Assembly: GCF_900113115.1 (NCBI RefSeq)
Contig: NZ_FOOF01000005.1
Coordinates: 124,001 to 188,000 of the forward strand
DNA from: Duganella sp. CF458
GTDB taxonomy: Bacteria; Pseudomonadota; Gammaproteobacteria; Burkholderiales; Burkholderiaceae_D
Reading direction: 5' to 3'
DNA: 64,000 nt
Each line of letters begins with the position of its first letter. Positions within the stretch are counted from its first letter, which is position 1. The notes under the pieces are model-generated. The model did not search any database, was not told the DNA's origin, and saw only the letters and a program-made list of their open reading frames with translations. A program made the translations under genes and the position numbers. Positions 50,732 through 58,850 of this stretch are shown piece by piece.

Positions 50732-53700
50732 TCAGCTGCCGGTCATCAGTTGCGGCGCTGCCGCGTCGCCCTCGTGCGCAGCCGGCCGCGCGTCGGCTGG
50801 CCGGATCTTGAACCAGATCGAATACATCGCCGGCAGGAACACCAATGTCAGGACGGTGCCGGCAAGGGTGCCGCCGATCAGGGTGTAAGCCAGCGTGCCC
50901 CAGAACACCGAATGCGTCAGCGGCATGAATGCGAAGATCGCTGCCAGCGCAGTCAGGATCACCGGGCGGGCGCGCTGCACGGTGGCTTCAACCACCGCTT
51001 TGAACGGCTCCATGCCGGCTTCCTTGTTATGGTGGATCTGGCCGATCAGGATCAGCGTGTTGCGCATCAGGATGCCGGAGAGCGCGATCAGCCCGACCAG
51101 CGCATTGATGCCGAATGGTTGCCCGAACAGGATCAGGGTCGGGACCACGCCGATCAGGCCCAGGGGACTGGTCAGGAATACCATCACCATTGCCGAAATC
51201 GAACGCACCTGGAAGATGATGATCAGCAGCGTGATCGCCAGCATGATCGGGAACAGCGGCAGCATCGCCTTGGTCGCCTTACCTGATTCCTCGATGGAGC
51301 CTGATTCTTCGATGGTATAGCCGGTCGGCAGCTTGGCGATCAGTGGTCGAAGTTGCTTGGTGATGGCTGCCGAAACGTCCGGCGGCTGCAGGCCGTCGGC
51401 GATATCGCCGCGCACGGTGATGGTTGGCATCCGGTCGCGGCGGCGCTCAATGGGTTCCTCCATCCGCACTTCAATCTTGCCCACTTGCGACAGCGGGATG
51501 CGCTGCCCGTTGGCGCCGGCCAGCGTGAAGTCGCCGATCCGGGCCGGGTTGAGGCGGATGTCGCCGGCAGCGCGCGCCACCACCTGCACGGTGCGGATGT
51601 CTTCGCGGACGGCCGTCACGGGGACGCCGTTCAGCAGGAACTGCAATTGCTGCGCCACGGCGTTGGAGGACAGGCCTACTGCCTGCAGCCGGTCTTGCTG
51701 CAAGATGAAATGCAGCGTCGGTGCGCGTGTGCCCCAATCGGCATTCACGGTACGCATCATTGGGCTGGTCTCCATGAGCTGGCGCACGTCCGCTGCGATG
51801 CTGCGCAGCTTTTCCGGATCCGGGCCGGTGACGCGGTAGGCAACCGGGAACGGCGAGTAAGGGCCGAACACCAACTGTGTGACGCGAACGCGCGCTTCGG
51901 AAGCCAGGCCGCCGCCGATTGCTTCACGCAAGCGCTGCTTCAACGCATCGCGCTCTTGCTGGCTGTCGGTGCGGATCACGATCTTGGCAAACGATGGATC
52001 GGGCAATTCCGGCCCCATGGCCAGGTAGAAGCGCGGCGCGCCCTGGCCGATGTAGGCCGTGACGATCTTTGCTTCCTTTTGCCCGGCCAGCCAGGCTTCC
52101 ACTTTCGCGGTGGCGGCACTGGTCTGGTTGATCGACGTACCATAAGGCATTTGCACCTCGACCAGCACTTCGGGGCGGTCCGAGATCGGGAAGAACTGCT
52201 TCTTGACTACCGCCATACCCAGTACAGACAACACGAACAGGCCCACTACGGAGCCGGCCACCAGCCACTTGCGGGCGATGACGCGTGCCAGCAGGTGGCG
52301 GAAGCGGTTATAGCGCGGGGTATCGTAGATTGCTTCGTGGCCGCCCTCGACCTTTTTGAAATCGGGCAGCAGCTTGACGCCCATATAGGGTGTAAACACC
52401 ACCGCTACGACCCAGGACGCGATCAGGGCAATGCCGACAATCCAGAACATATTGCTGGTATATTCGCCGGCGCTCGAGCGGGCGAAACCGTTCGGCATGA
52501 AGCCAACAGCCGTCACCAGGGTACCCGACAGCATCGGCGCGGCCGTATGGCTCCAGGCGTAAGCCGACGCGGCGATGCGGTCGAAACCTTCTTCCATCTT
52601 CACCGCCATCATTTCAATGGCGATAATGGCGTCGTCCACCAGCAGGCCCAATGCCAGGATCAGCGAGCCCAAGGTAATGCGGTCGAAGTTCTTGCCGGTC
52701 GCCGCCATCACGACAAAGACCATGGCCAGCGTCAACGGAACGGCAGCGGCAACCACCACGCCGACACGCCAGCCCATGCTGATAAAGCTCACCAGCATCA
52801 CCACCACCAGGGCAGCGAAGAACTTGAGCATGAATTCGTCGACCGAGGCGCTGATGTTGACTGCCTGGTCGGTCACCTTGGCCAGGCTCATGCCCAGGGG
52901 CAGGCTGGCGTTGATGGCGCCCACTTCGCTGTCCAGCGACTTGCCCAGGTCAAGACCATTCCAGCCGTCGCGCATGACAATGCCCAGCAGGAGCGCAGGC
53001 TCGCCGCCGTTGCGGATCATGAAGGTGGAAGGATCCTCATAGCCACGTTCGACCTTGGCAATGTCGGACAGCTTCAGCGTGCGGCCCTGGGCCACCACCG
53101 GGGTATCACGGATTTTCTGCAGCGTGTCGAAGGCGCCATCCAGGCGGATGAACACTTGCGGCCCCTTGGTTTCCACGGAGCCGGCGGCCGCCAGCGCATT
53201 CTGGCTGTTCAGCGCGGCGAACACTTCCTGCGGACCAATGCCGAGCGTCGCCAGGCGCTCGTGCGAGAACTCGATATAGATGCGTTCCTGCTGCTCGCCT
53301 ACGATGTTGACCTTCTTCACGCCAGGCACGTGCAGCAGGCGCTGGCGCAGTGATTCGGCGTCACGCACCAGCAAGCGCTGTTGCTCACCCTTGGCCTTCA
53401 GCGCAAAGAGGGCGAAGGTGACGTCGGCGTATTCGTCATTGACCATGGGGCCGATCACGCCAGGCGGCAGGTTACCGATCTCGTCGCCGACCTTCTTGCG
53501 AGCCTGGTAAAACTCCTCTATCACTTCCGACGGCGGTGTGCTGTCCAGCAGTGTCAAGGTGGTGAAGGCCAGGCCGGGCCGGGTGTAAGTCTCGGTGCGG
53601 TCGTACCAGCGCAGTTCCTGCATGCGCTTTTCGATCTTTTCCGCCACCTGGTCCTGCATTTCCTGCGCGGTGGCGCCCGGCCAGGCGGTGACGATCGTCA

Positions 53701-53848
53701 TCACCTTGACCGTGAAGGCCGGGTCTTCGGCGCGGCCCAGTTTGAAGAACGAAATGACCCCGGCCAGCGAAATCAGGCAAATCAGGAACAGGGTGACGGA
53801 GCGCTCGCGTACCGCGAGGGCCGACAAGTTGAAGCGGCTGGTTTTCAC
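50732..53848 (-). CDS. RND efflux pump inner-membrane permease
   Basis: This 1038-residue proton-driven pump has 12 membrane helices and two large periplasmic loops. The helix-4 proton-relay aspartates are in LGLLVDDAIIAIEMM. The N-terminal SLAGVISFFKLGRAEDPAF and AWPGATAQEMQDQV are typical of the HAE1/TriC-like branch. The gene overlaps the adaptor by 4 bases (ATGA). With the adaptor and the divergently encoded outer-membrane factor it forms a tripartite pump. The drug or lipid exported is unknown; the FadL and SDR neighbours hint at a hydrophobic compound. Confidence 0.94.
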   Translation of the reverse strand: MKTSRFNLSALAVRERSVTLFLICLISLAGVISFFKLGRAEDPAFTVKVMTIVTAWPGATAQEMQDQVAEKIEKRMQELRWYDRTETYTRPGLAFTTLTLLDSTPPSEVIEEFYQARKKVGDEIGNLPPGVIGPMVNDEYADVTFALFALKAKGEQQRLLVRDAESLRQRLLHVPGVKKVNIVGEQQERIYIEFSHERLATLGIGPQEVFAALNSQNALAAAGSVETKGPQVFIRLDGAFDTLQKIRDTPVVAQGRTLKLSDIAKVERGYEDPSTFMIRNGGEPALLLGIVMRDGWNGLDLGKSLDSEVGAINASLPLGMSLAKVTDQAVNISASVDEFMLKFFAALVVVMLVSFISMGWRVGVVVAAAVPLTLAMVFVVMAATGKNFDRITLGSLILALGLLVDDAIIAIEMMAVKMEEGFDRIAASAYAWSHTAAPMLSGTLVTAVGFMPNGFARSSAGEYTSNMFWIVGIALIASWVVAVVFTPYMGVKLLPDFKKVEGGHEAIYDTPRYNRFRHLLARVIARKWLVAGSVVGLFVLSVLGMAVVKKQFFPISDRPEVLVEVQMPYGTSINQTSAATAKVEAWLAGQKEAKIVTAYIGQGAPRFYLAMGPELPDPSFAKIVIRTDSQQERDALKQRLREAIGGGLASEARVRVTQLVFGPYSPFPVAYRVTGPDPEKLRSIAADVRQLMETSPMMRTVNADWGTRAPTLHFILQQDRLQAVGLSSNAVAQQLQFLLNGVPVTAVREDIRTVQVVARAAGDIRLNPARIGDFTLAGANGQRIPLSQVGKIEVRMEEPIERRRDRMPTITVRGDIADGLQPPDVSAAITKQLRPLIAKLPTGYTIEESGSIEESGKATKAMLPLFPIMLAITLLIIIFQVRSISAMVMVFLTSPLGLIGVVPTLILFGQPFGINALVGLIALSGILMRNTLILIGQIHHNKEAGMEPFKAVVEATVQRARPVILTALAAIFAFMPLTHSVFWGTLAYTLIGGTLAGTVLTLVFLPAMYSIWFKIRPADARPAAHEGDAAAPQLMTGS

Positions 53849-54963
53849 GGACGTGCTCCTTCGGCTGCTGCGCCGGCGGGCTGGACATCCACCCGTACGT
53901 TGGCGCCATCGCGCAACAGGTGCGCGCCGAGTGCGACGATACGGTCGCCTTGCTTGAGCTGGCCGTCGATGCCGGCGCGGTCGTCATCGAGACGCTGCAC
54001 CGAGACCGGACGCCAGGAGACCTTGGCCGGATTGCCGTCGATGACCCACACCCCTGGCCCCTTGCCGGCATCGAACAGTGCGCCGATCGGCACCTGCAAA
54101 CCGCCTTGGTTTGCCGGTTGGCCGTCCGCCACCAGGATCGTTACCGTGCTGCCCAAGGGAGCATTGGCCAGTTCGCCCTCCAGCACATAGCGCGCTTCGA
54201 ACGTGCGGGTGAGACGGTCCGCCGCATCCGACAGCTGGCGCAGCTTGGCAGGAACGCGCAGGCCTTCCTTGCCGAACAGCGTCGCCTGGGCGATGGAGCC
54301 CACTGCAGGACGCACAGTCTCGGGCAGCTGGATCACAGCTTCGCGGCGGCCGGCATGGGCCAGGCGCACCACCACCTGCCCCGCGTTGACCACCTGGCCG
54401 GGCTCGGCCAGCGTTTCGGTGACGACGCCGTCGCCGTCCGCCACCAGCTCGGTGTAGCGGCTGGCATTCAGTGCAACGCCGGCTTGCGCCTCGGCTGCGC
54501 TGAGCTGGGCGCGGGCGGCATCGGCGGCAGCCTTGGCCTGGTCATAGGCGGAAGCGGAAACCGCGCCGCTGGGGCGCAGGTCGCGGAAGCGGGCCTCGTC
54601 GTCGGCCGCCTGCTTCGCCCGGGCGCGTGCCGCGGCGACTGCTTCCTGCTGTGCATGTGCTGCCAGTTTCAGGTCGACCGCGTCGATCCGCATCAGCGGC
54701 TGGCCGCGCTTGACGGTTTGCCCGGTATCGACCAGGCGCTCCAGCACTTTGCCGGGAACGCGGAAGCCAAGGTCGCTCTGCACACGTGCGGCGACAACGC
54801 CGGTGTAAGAGCGGGAGAGGGGGGCTACCCCCTGGACGACCGCGGCGCGCACCAGCGGCGCTTCGGTACGTGGATCGGTTGGAGGTTTTTCGCCGCAAGC
54901 CACCACCGCAAACGGCAGCACGGCAGCGAAGACTGCAGACGGAGTTGAGCGAAGCAGGCGCAT
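53845..54963 (-). CDS. RND efflux periplasmic adaptor (MFP) lipoprotein
   Basis: This 372-residue membrane fusion protein is anchored as a lipoprotein: the signal ends in VVACG with the lipobox Cys at about residue 23. The lipoyl half-motifs (YTGVVAARVQSDLGFRVPGKV and later DGDGVVTETLAEPGQVVNAGQ) flank an Ala-rich coiled-coil hairpin at about 95-145. The C-terminal beta-barrel and membrane-proximal domain follow. It starts the adaptor-pump-FadL-SDR operon, 34 bases downstream of the -10 box of a promoter with a TetR operator. Confidence 0.93.
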   Translation of the reverse strand: MRLLRSTPSAVFAAVLPFAVVACGEKPPTDPRTEAPLVRAAVVQGVAPLSRSYTGVVAARVQSDLGFRVPGKVLERLVDTGQTVKRGQPLMRIDAVDLKLAAHAQQEAVAAARARAKQAADDEARFRDLRPSGAVSASAYDQAKAAADAARAQLSAAEAQAGVALNASRYTELVADGDGVVTETLAEPGQVVNAGQVVVRLAHAGRREAVIQLPETVRPAVGSIAQATLFGKEGLRVPAKLRQLSDAADRLTRTFEARYVLEGELANAPLGSTVTILVADGQPANQGGLQVPIGALFDAGKGPGVWVIDGNPAKVSWRPVSVQRLDDDRAGIDGQLKQGDRIVALGAHLLRDGANVRVDVQPAGAAAEGARP

Positions 54964-54996
54964 GAAAGTCCCATGGATAAGGTGTTCGGGACTTTC

Positions 54997-55025
54997 ATTA
55001 TGGTTCTGGTGACTAATTTAGTCAA
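54997..55025 (-). promoter_or_regulatory. Promoter of the RND efflux operon
   Basis: On the minus strand TTGACT (55020-55025) and CATAAT (54997-55002) are 17 bases apart, ahead of the adaptor ATG. The 24-bp TetR operator covers the -35 box. Confidence 0.75.
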
Positions 55026-55032
55026 TGGTCAC
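55009..55032. promoter_or_regulatory. TetR operator 1 (RND operon)
   Basis: Inverted repeat with half-sites GTGACTAA and ATGGTCAC separated by 8 bases. It has the same layout as the site at 55700-55723. Confidence 0.75.
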
Positions 55033-55042
55033 AAGCTATTAT

Positions 55043-55660
55043 TTATGGAGACAGGCTCCGAAGTACCAGGCTGGAAAGATGCGACGGCGCATCTTCTGTG
55101 TAATCGAAGCTATGTTGCAGCAGCAGCGGATTGAGGTAAGGGCGCATGACCAGGTAGATCGCAGTCACCGTCTCGTCCAGGGGAGTCTTGCGTTCGAAGT
55201 CGCCGGCCTGGCGGCCTTCCTGCAGCACATCGTGCAGCAATTTCTGGATCCGAACTTCATAGTCGAGCACGACCTGCCAGCGATTCGATGCGGCTGTCGC
55301 TGCAATGTCGTAAAGCTTGCGCTCGTTGAAAAGCAGGCGAAGGCTGGCTTCAGTAAAGGCCTTGAACATACGGCGCAGCTTTTCGGGCGGGGAATTGGCT
55401 TCGGCAATTGCCGCGCTGACTTCGGTTTCGATCTGTTGCATGCAATTCGCGCAGATCACTTCGCCGATGGCCTGTTTCGACTCAAAGAACTTGTAGATAT
55501 ATGCCTTGGAGAAGCCGATCGACTTGGCAAGGTCGGACACCGTGGTCTTTTCATAGCCATAGTGGCTGAAATGATCAATGGCTACGGCAACGATCTGGTT
55601 GCGCACTTCATGGTCGGCCGGCCCCCTGGCCGGGGCAGGAGAGGAACTTTGATTTTTCAT
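55043..55660 (-). CDS. TetR-family repressor of the efflux cluster
   Basis: This 205-residue repressor has the N-terminal helix-turn-helix at about residues 30-65 (YEKTTVSDLAKSIGFSKAYIYKFFESKQ), exact TetR consensus. The C-terminal ligand domain is helical. The start is ATG 55660. It lies between the RND operon and the divergent outer-membrane factor gene, and both promoters, as well as its own, carry or adjoin matching 24-bp inverted repeats. Repression of pump and channel together, with release by an unknown ligand, is the simplest reading. Confidence 0.92.
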   Translation of the reverse strand: MKNQSSSPAPARGPADHEVRNQIVAVAIDHFSHYGYEKTTVSDLAKSIGFSKAYIYKFFESKQAIGEVICANCMQQIETEVSAAIAEANSPPEKLRRMFKAFTEASLRLLFNERKLYDIAATAASNRWQVVLDYEVRIQKLLHDVLQEGRQAGDFERKTPLDETVTAIYLVMRPYLNPLLLQHSFDYTEDAPSHLSSLVLRSLSP

Positions 55661-55688
55661 GTACTCAAGTTTAAGCCAAACGAAAAGA

Positions 55689-55717
55689 TTGGACAACTTG
55701 TGACCATTTGGTATTAT
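55689..55717 (+). promoter_or_regulatory. Promoter of the outer-membrane factor gene
   Basis: TTGGAC (55689-55694) and TATTAT (55712-55717) are 17 bases apart, 33 bases before ATG 55750. The TetR operator covers the spacer and -10. Confidence 0.75.
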
Positions 55718-55723
55718 GGTCAC
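55700..55723. promoter_or_regulatory. TetR operator 2 (outer-membrane factor / tetR)
   Basis: Perfect inverted repeat GTGACCAT-N8-ATGGTCAC in the 89-base divergent region between tetR and the outer-membrane factor gene. Confidence 0.8.
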
Positions 55724-55749
55724 CATCATTTCTTTGCGAAAGACGTCCG

Positions 55750-57210
55750 ATGCTAAGCAAGCAAACCCTGGCGGCGCTGGTCGTTGCCACCTTGTCAACG
55801 GGCTGCGCTGTTGGCCCCGATTACGCCAAGCCGGAGCCGGTGCTGGCGAAACAATTCCACGGCCTGGCAGCTATTGAACAGCGCCAGGCCGCCGCCAGTG
55901 CCGACCTTGCCCAATGGTGGACTGGTTTTGGCGATCCGCAATTGAGCCGCTACGTGGCACTGGCGTTGGAACAGAATCTCGATCTTGCACAGGCGGCGGC
56001 GCGCGTGGTGCAGGCGCGTGCCGGCCTGGGCGCGGCCAATGCGGCCTTGCTGCCCTCCGGGAATATCAACGGGCAGGCCGCCAGGGCTTACCAGTCCGTC
56101 GAAACGCCGTCGGGGCGGGTACTCAATTCCGCTCCGGGTTTCGACCGCTACGGCAACGCTTATGAAGTCAACCTCGGCGCGAACTGGGAGCTCGACCTGT
56201 TTGGCGGCTTGCGCCGGGGCCGCGAGGCGGCGCTGGCGGAATACCAGGCTTCGGAAGCCGGGGCGGCAGCGGCACGGCTGGCTGTGGCGGCACAAACCGC
56301 CGACATCTATATTACCGTGCGCGGCTTGCAGGCGCGCCTGGAGGTCGCCCGCACGCAAGTACAGACGCAGCAAGCCCTGGTCGCGACCATCAATCTCTTA
56401 TACGGAAAAGGCCTGGCGGCGGAATTGCAGGTAAGGCAGGCCGAGGGTGCGCTGGCCCAGGTGCAGGCATCGATACCAGTGCTGGAGGCGGGACTGGACA
56501 CCGCCCTGAATGCGCTGGACGTGATGCTGGCTGCGCCGCCCGGCACGCATCACGCCGAGCTGGCGGAAACGACCGGCATCCCGCTTGCCCCGCAGATTGC
56601 GGCAAGCGGCTCGCCGCGCGAACTGTTGCGGCGCAGGCCTGACCTGATCGTGGCCGAACGCCGTCTGGCCGCTTCCAATGCCCGCATCGGTGTCGCCATC
56701 GCCGAGTATTACCCCAAGTTTTCATTGAGCGGGATGCTTGGCAGTGCAACTTCGGTATCAGCCGGCAACCTGTTCACGAATGCCGCCACCCAGGCCGCCG
56801 GCGTCCTGGGCTTGCGCTGGCGCCTGTTCGATTTCGCCCGGGTCGATGCGCAGATCGCGCAAGCCAAGGGACAGGAGGCGGAAATGCTGGCAGCCTACAG
56901 GCTGGCAGCGCTGCGCGCGAGCGAAGACGTCGAGAACGCGTTCTCGGCATTGGTGAAACGCGAACAGCAGGCGGCAGTTCTGGAACAAGGCGTCAGCTCG
57001 CTCGGCCGTGCACGGGAAGCATCCTTTGCCGCATACCAGAAAGGAGTCGTCAGTCTGGTCGAAGTCCTGCAAGCGGACGAGAACCTGCTGCGTGCCTCGG
57101 ATGCCCGGGTGCAGGCGCAAACCGAATCGGCGCGCGCTGCGGTTGCCACCTTCCGGGCGCTCGGTGGCGGCTGGCAAGCTGGCGACGCCGGTGTAATGGC
57201 AATGCGTTAA
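55750..57210 (+). CDS. Outer-membrane efflux factor (OprM/NodT type) lipoprotein
   Basis: This 486-residue outer-membrane channel completes the tripartite pump. A lipoprotein signal ends in LSTGCAVGPDY with the lipobox Cys at about residue 19, and the GPDY-x-x-P sequence is the family's usual mature start. Two internal repeats of the TolC fold follow. RRRPDLIVAERRLAASNARIGVA and EYYPKFSLSG are diagnostic for the NodT/OprM branch. It starts with ATG 55750. The thioredoxin-reductase-like gene follows 36 bases later. Confidence 0.93.
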   Translation: MLSKQTLAALVVATLSTGCAVGPDYAKPEPVLAKQFHGLAAIEQRQAAASADLAQWWTGFGDPQLSRYVALALEQNLDLAQAAARVVQARAGLGAANAALLPSGNINGQAARAYQSVETPSGRVLNSAPGFDRYGNAYEVNLGANWELDLFGGLRRGREAALAEYQASEAGAAAARLAVAAQTADIYITVRGLQARLEVARTQVQTQQALVATINLLYGKGLAAELQVRQAEGALAQVQASIPVLEAGLDTALNALDVMLAAPPGTHHAELAETTGIPLAPQIAASGSPRELLRRRPDLIVAERRLAASNARIGVAIAEYYPKFSLSGMLGSATSVSAGNLFTNAATQAAGVLGLRWRLFDFARVDAQIAQAKGQEAEMLAAYRLAALRASEDVENAFSALVKREQQAAVLEQGVSSLGRAREASFAAYQKGVVSLVEVLQADENLLRASDARVQAQTESARAAVATFRALGGGWQAGDAGVMAMR

Positions 57211-57246
57211 CCCCCCCCTTTTATCCACAACAAGGAGCCCACCATC

Positions 57247-58140
57247 ATGGATGACGTCATCATCATCGGCGGCAGCTTTGCCGGTCTCGCCGCCGCACTT
57301 CAGCTTGGCCGTGCCCGCCGCAAGGTCACCGTTCTCGATACCGGCCTGCCGCGCAATCGCTTCGCCGGCCACTCGCATGGCCTGCTCGGCCACGATCACA
57401 AGCCACCGCAGGACATCTTGGCCGCGGCACGGCAGCAGTTGGTGCGTTATCCCACGGTCAGGCTGGTCAATGCACGGGCCGACAGCGTCTCCGGCGCCAT
57501 TGACCATTTCTCCGTCCGCACTGGCGATGGCGAAAGCCTTGGGGCACGCCGCCTGATCCTGAGCTATGGCGTCGCCGACCAGATGCCTGATGTTCCGGGC
57601 TTCGCCGAAAGCTGGGGCACGTCCATCGTGCCGTGCCCCTATTGCGACGGCTTCGAAGTCGCTGGCCGGCATTGGGGCGTCCTCTGGTCCAGTCCGCAGT
57701 CGCACCAGTCTGTCAAACTGTTCCAACATTGGACCGACAAGTTGACCATCTTCGCCGATGGCCATGACATTGCGCCCGATATCCAGGCCGATCTGGCGCA
57801 CCGCAACGTGCCTGTCATCGAAGGTCGGATCGTCGAGATCGCCCATCACGAGGGCCACATCACCACTGTCAATCTCGATACCCGCCGCAATATCGCAGTC
57901 GACGTCCTGTTTGCCCATCCGCGCAACAAGCCGTCCGCAAGCCTGCATGAATCACTGGGCCTCGCCACCGTGGACACGCCCACCGGCATCGTCCTCAAGG
58001 TCGACGAGCGGCGCCAAACGAGCGTGCCCGGCATCTACGCCGCCGGAGACCTCGCCACGCCCTTCCTGCCTTCGGTCACCCAGGCATCATCGCAGGGCGC
58101 GATGGCGGGTATCTTCGCCCAGCAATCGATGCTGGTTTGA
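57247..58140 (+). CDS. Thioredoxin-reductase-like NAD(P)/FAD oxidoreductase
   Basis: This 297-residue flavoprotein of the thioredoxin-reductase fold has the FAD motif IIIGGSFAGLAAALQLG and a redox-type pair C130-P-Y-C133 (in CPYCDGFEV). VPGIYAAGDLATP lies at the C-terminal FAD site. The NAD(P) motif GxGxxA is poor (VLWSSPQSHQS), so it may not act as a true thioredoxin reductase. An AAGGAG box precedes the ATG. It follows the outer-membrane factor gene by 36 bases and is likely cotranscribed, under TetR control. Its electron acceptor is unknown. Confidence 0.85.
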   Translation: MDDVIIIGGSFAGLAAALQLGRARRKVTVLDTGLPRNRFAGHSHGLLGHDHKPPQDILAAARQQLVRYPTVRLVNARADSVSGAIDHFSVRTGDGESLGARRLILSYGVADQMPDVPGFAESWGTSIVPCPYCDGFEVAGRHWGVLWSSPQSHQSVKLFQHWTDKLTIFADGHDIAPDIQADLAHRNVPVIEGRIVEIAHHEGHITTVNLDTRRNIAVDVLFAHPRNKPSASLHESLGLATVDTPTGIVLKVDERRQTSVPGIYAAGDLATPFLPSVTQASSQGAMAGIFAQQSMLV

Positions 58141-58757
58141 GCTGGCGCCGGCTCGATGGGAACAGCAACACGCCATTTACCTTTGCCCCAGGTGGTTTGG
58201 ACCGTTTTGGCGCAGACGACGTCGACGCTGTTCTTTGTGCCGTCCCGCCAGTTGACGGCAAAGGGGACGGCGCATTTGGGCACCAGCGTCTCATTCCGCG
58301 GATATCCTGCCTCCCGATGCAGCTTGCCCGTCCGGCTTTCGCTCCGAACAAAGCCCTCCGCGGCCAGGTGAATATCGTAGAGGCGTTGTTCGCTATCGCT
58401 GTAGACCGATACGGCGATTTCCCAATTGCGTTCGTGGGCCGATGCAATGGTTCGGCGGCAGCTTACCAATACGCTTTTACGCGGTTCATTAGTGGCCCAT
58501 GCGGCTTTCATCGGAACCCGGCAAGGAGGAACCCAACTGCGGTAGTCAGGGCCGAGCGGGCGCCAATCGGTCTTGTCTGCGACATTGCGCTGGTCGAGAA
58601 AGCGCTTGGCGGTCGCCTGAATTGCGCAGAGCACCGGATCAGGGCCATTCTTGATGCCGAAATTGTACGGAGGTTCGCAGAGCACACCGCCTGCCGAGGC
58701 AGCGAAGGGCAGGGCGAGCAAAGCGCCCCCAATTGCTGATCGTAGAAGCACGGACAA
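58035..58757 (-). CDS. Exported hypothetical protein
   Basis: I do not recognise this gene. From a TTG at 58757 (GGAG five bases upstream) it encodes 240 residues with a signal peptide (residues about 1-20, ending AASA). The mature part is Cys-containing (about seven Cys, for example GGVLCEPPYN, PPCRVPMK, VSCRRT, PKCAVPF, IDCWAK), which suggests disulfides in the periplasm. The last 35 codons lie inside the 3' end of the convergent flavoprotein gene, so the C-terminus may be an extension after loss of an earlier stop. ATG starts further upstream would precede the signal with polar sequence and are less likely. Confidence 0.6.
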   Translation of the reverse strand: MSVLLRSAIGGALLALPFAASAGGVLCEPPYNFGIKNGPDPVLCAIQATAKRFLDQRNVADKTDWRPLGPDYRSWVPPCRVPMKAAWATNEPRKSVLVSCRRTIASAHERNWEIAVSVYSDSEQRLYDIHLAAEGFVRSESRTGKLHREAGYPRNETLVPKCAVPFAVNWRDGTKNSVDVVCAKTVQTTWGKGKWRVAVPIEPAPAQTSIDCWAKIPAIAPCDDAWVTEGRKGVARSPAA

Positions 58758-58850
58758 ACTTTCTCCTTTATCGTCTCCCTGCCATTTACCGGGAGTTTGG
58801 GTATTATTGTCATTCTGACCCGCTACCGCCAACGCATTTTGAGCCTCGAC

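Noticed and set aside
51353..53353. Long open frame antisense to the RND pump (plus strand)
   Set aside because: Shadow of the pump coding sequence; composition is His/Arg/Gly-rich and no family is recognisable.
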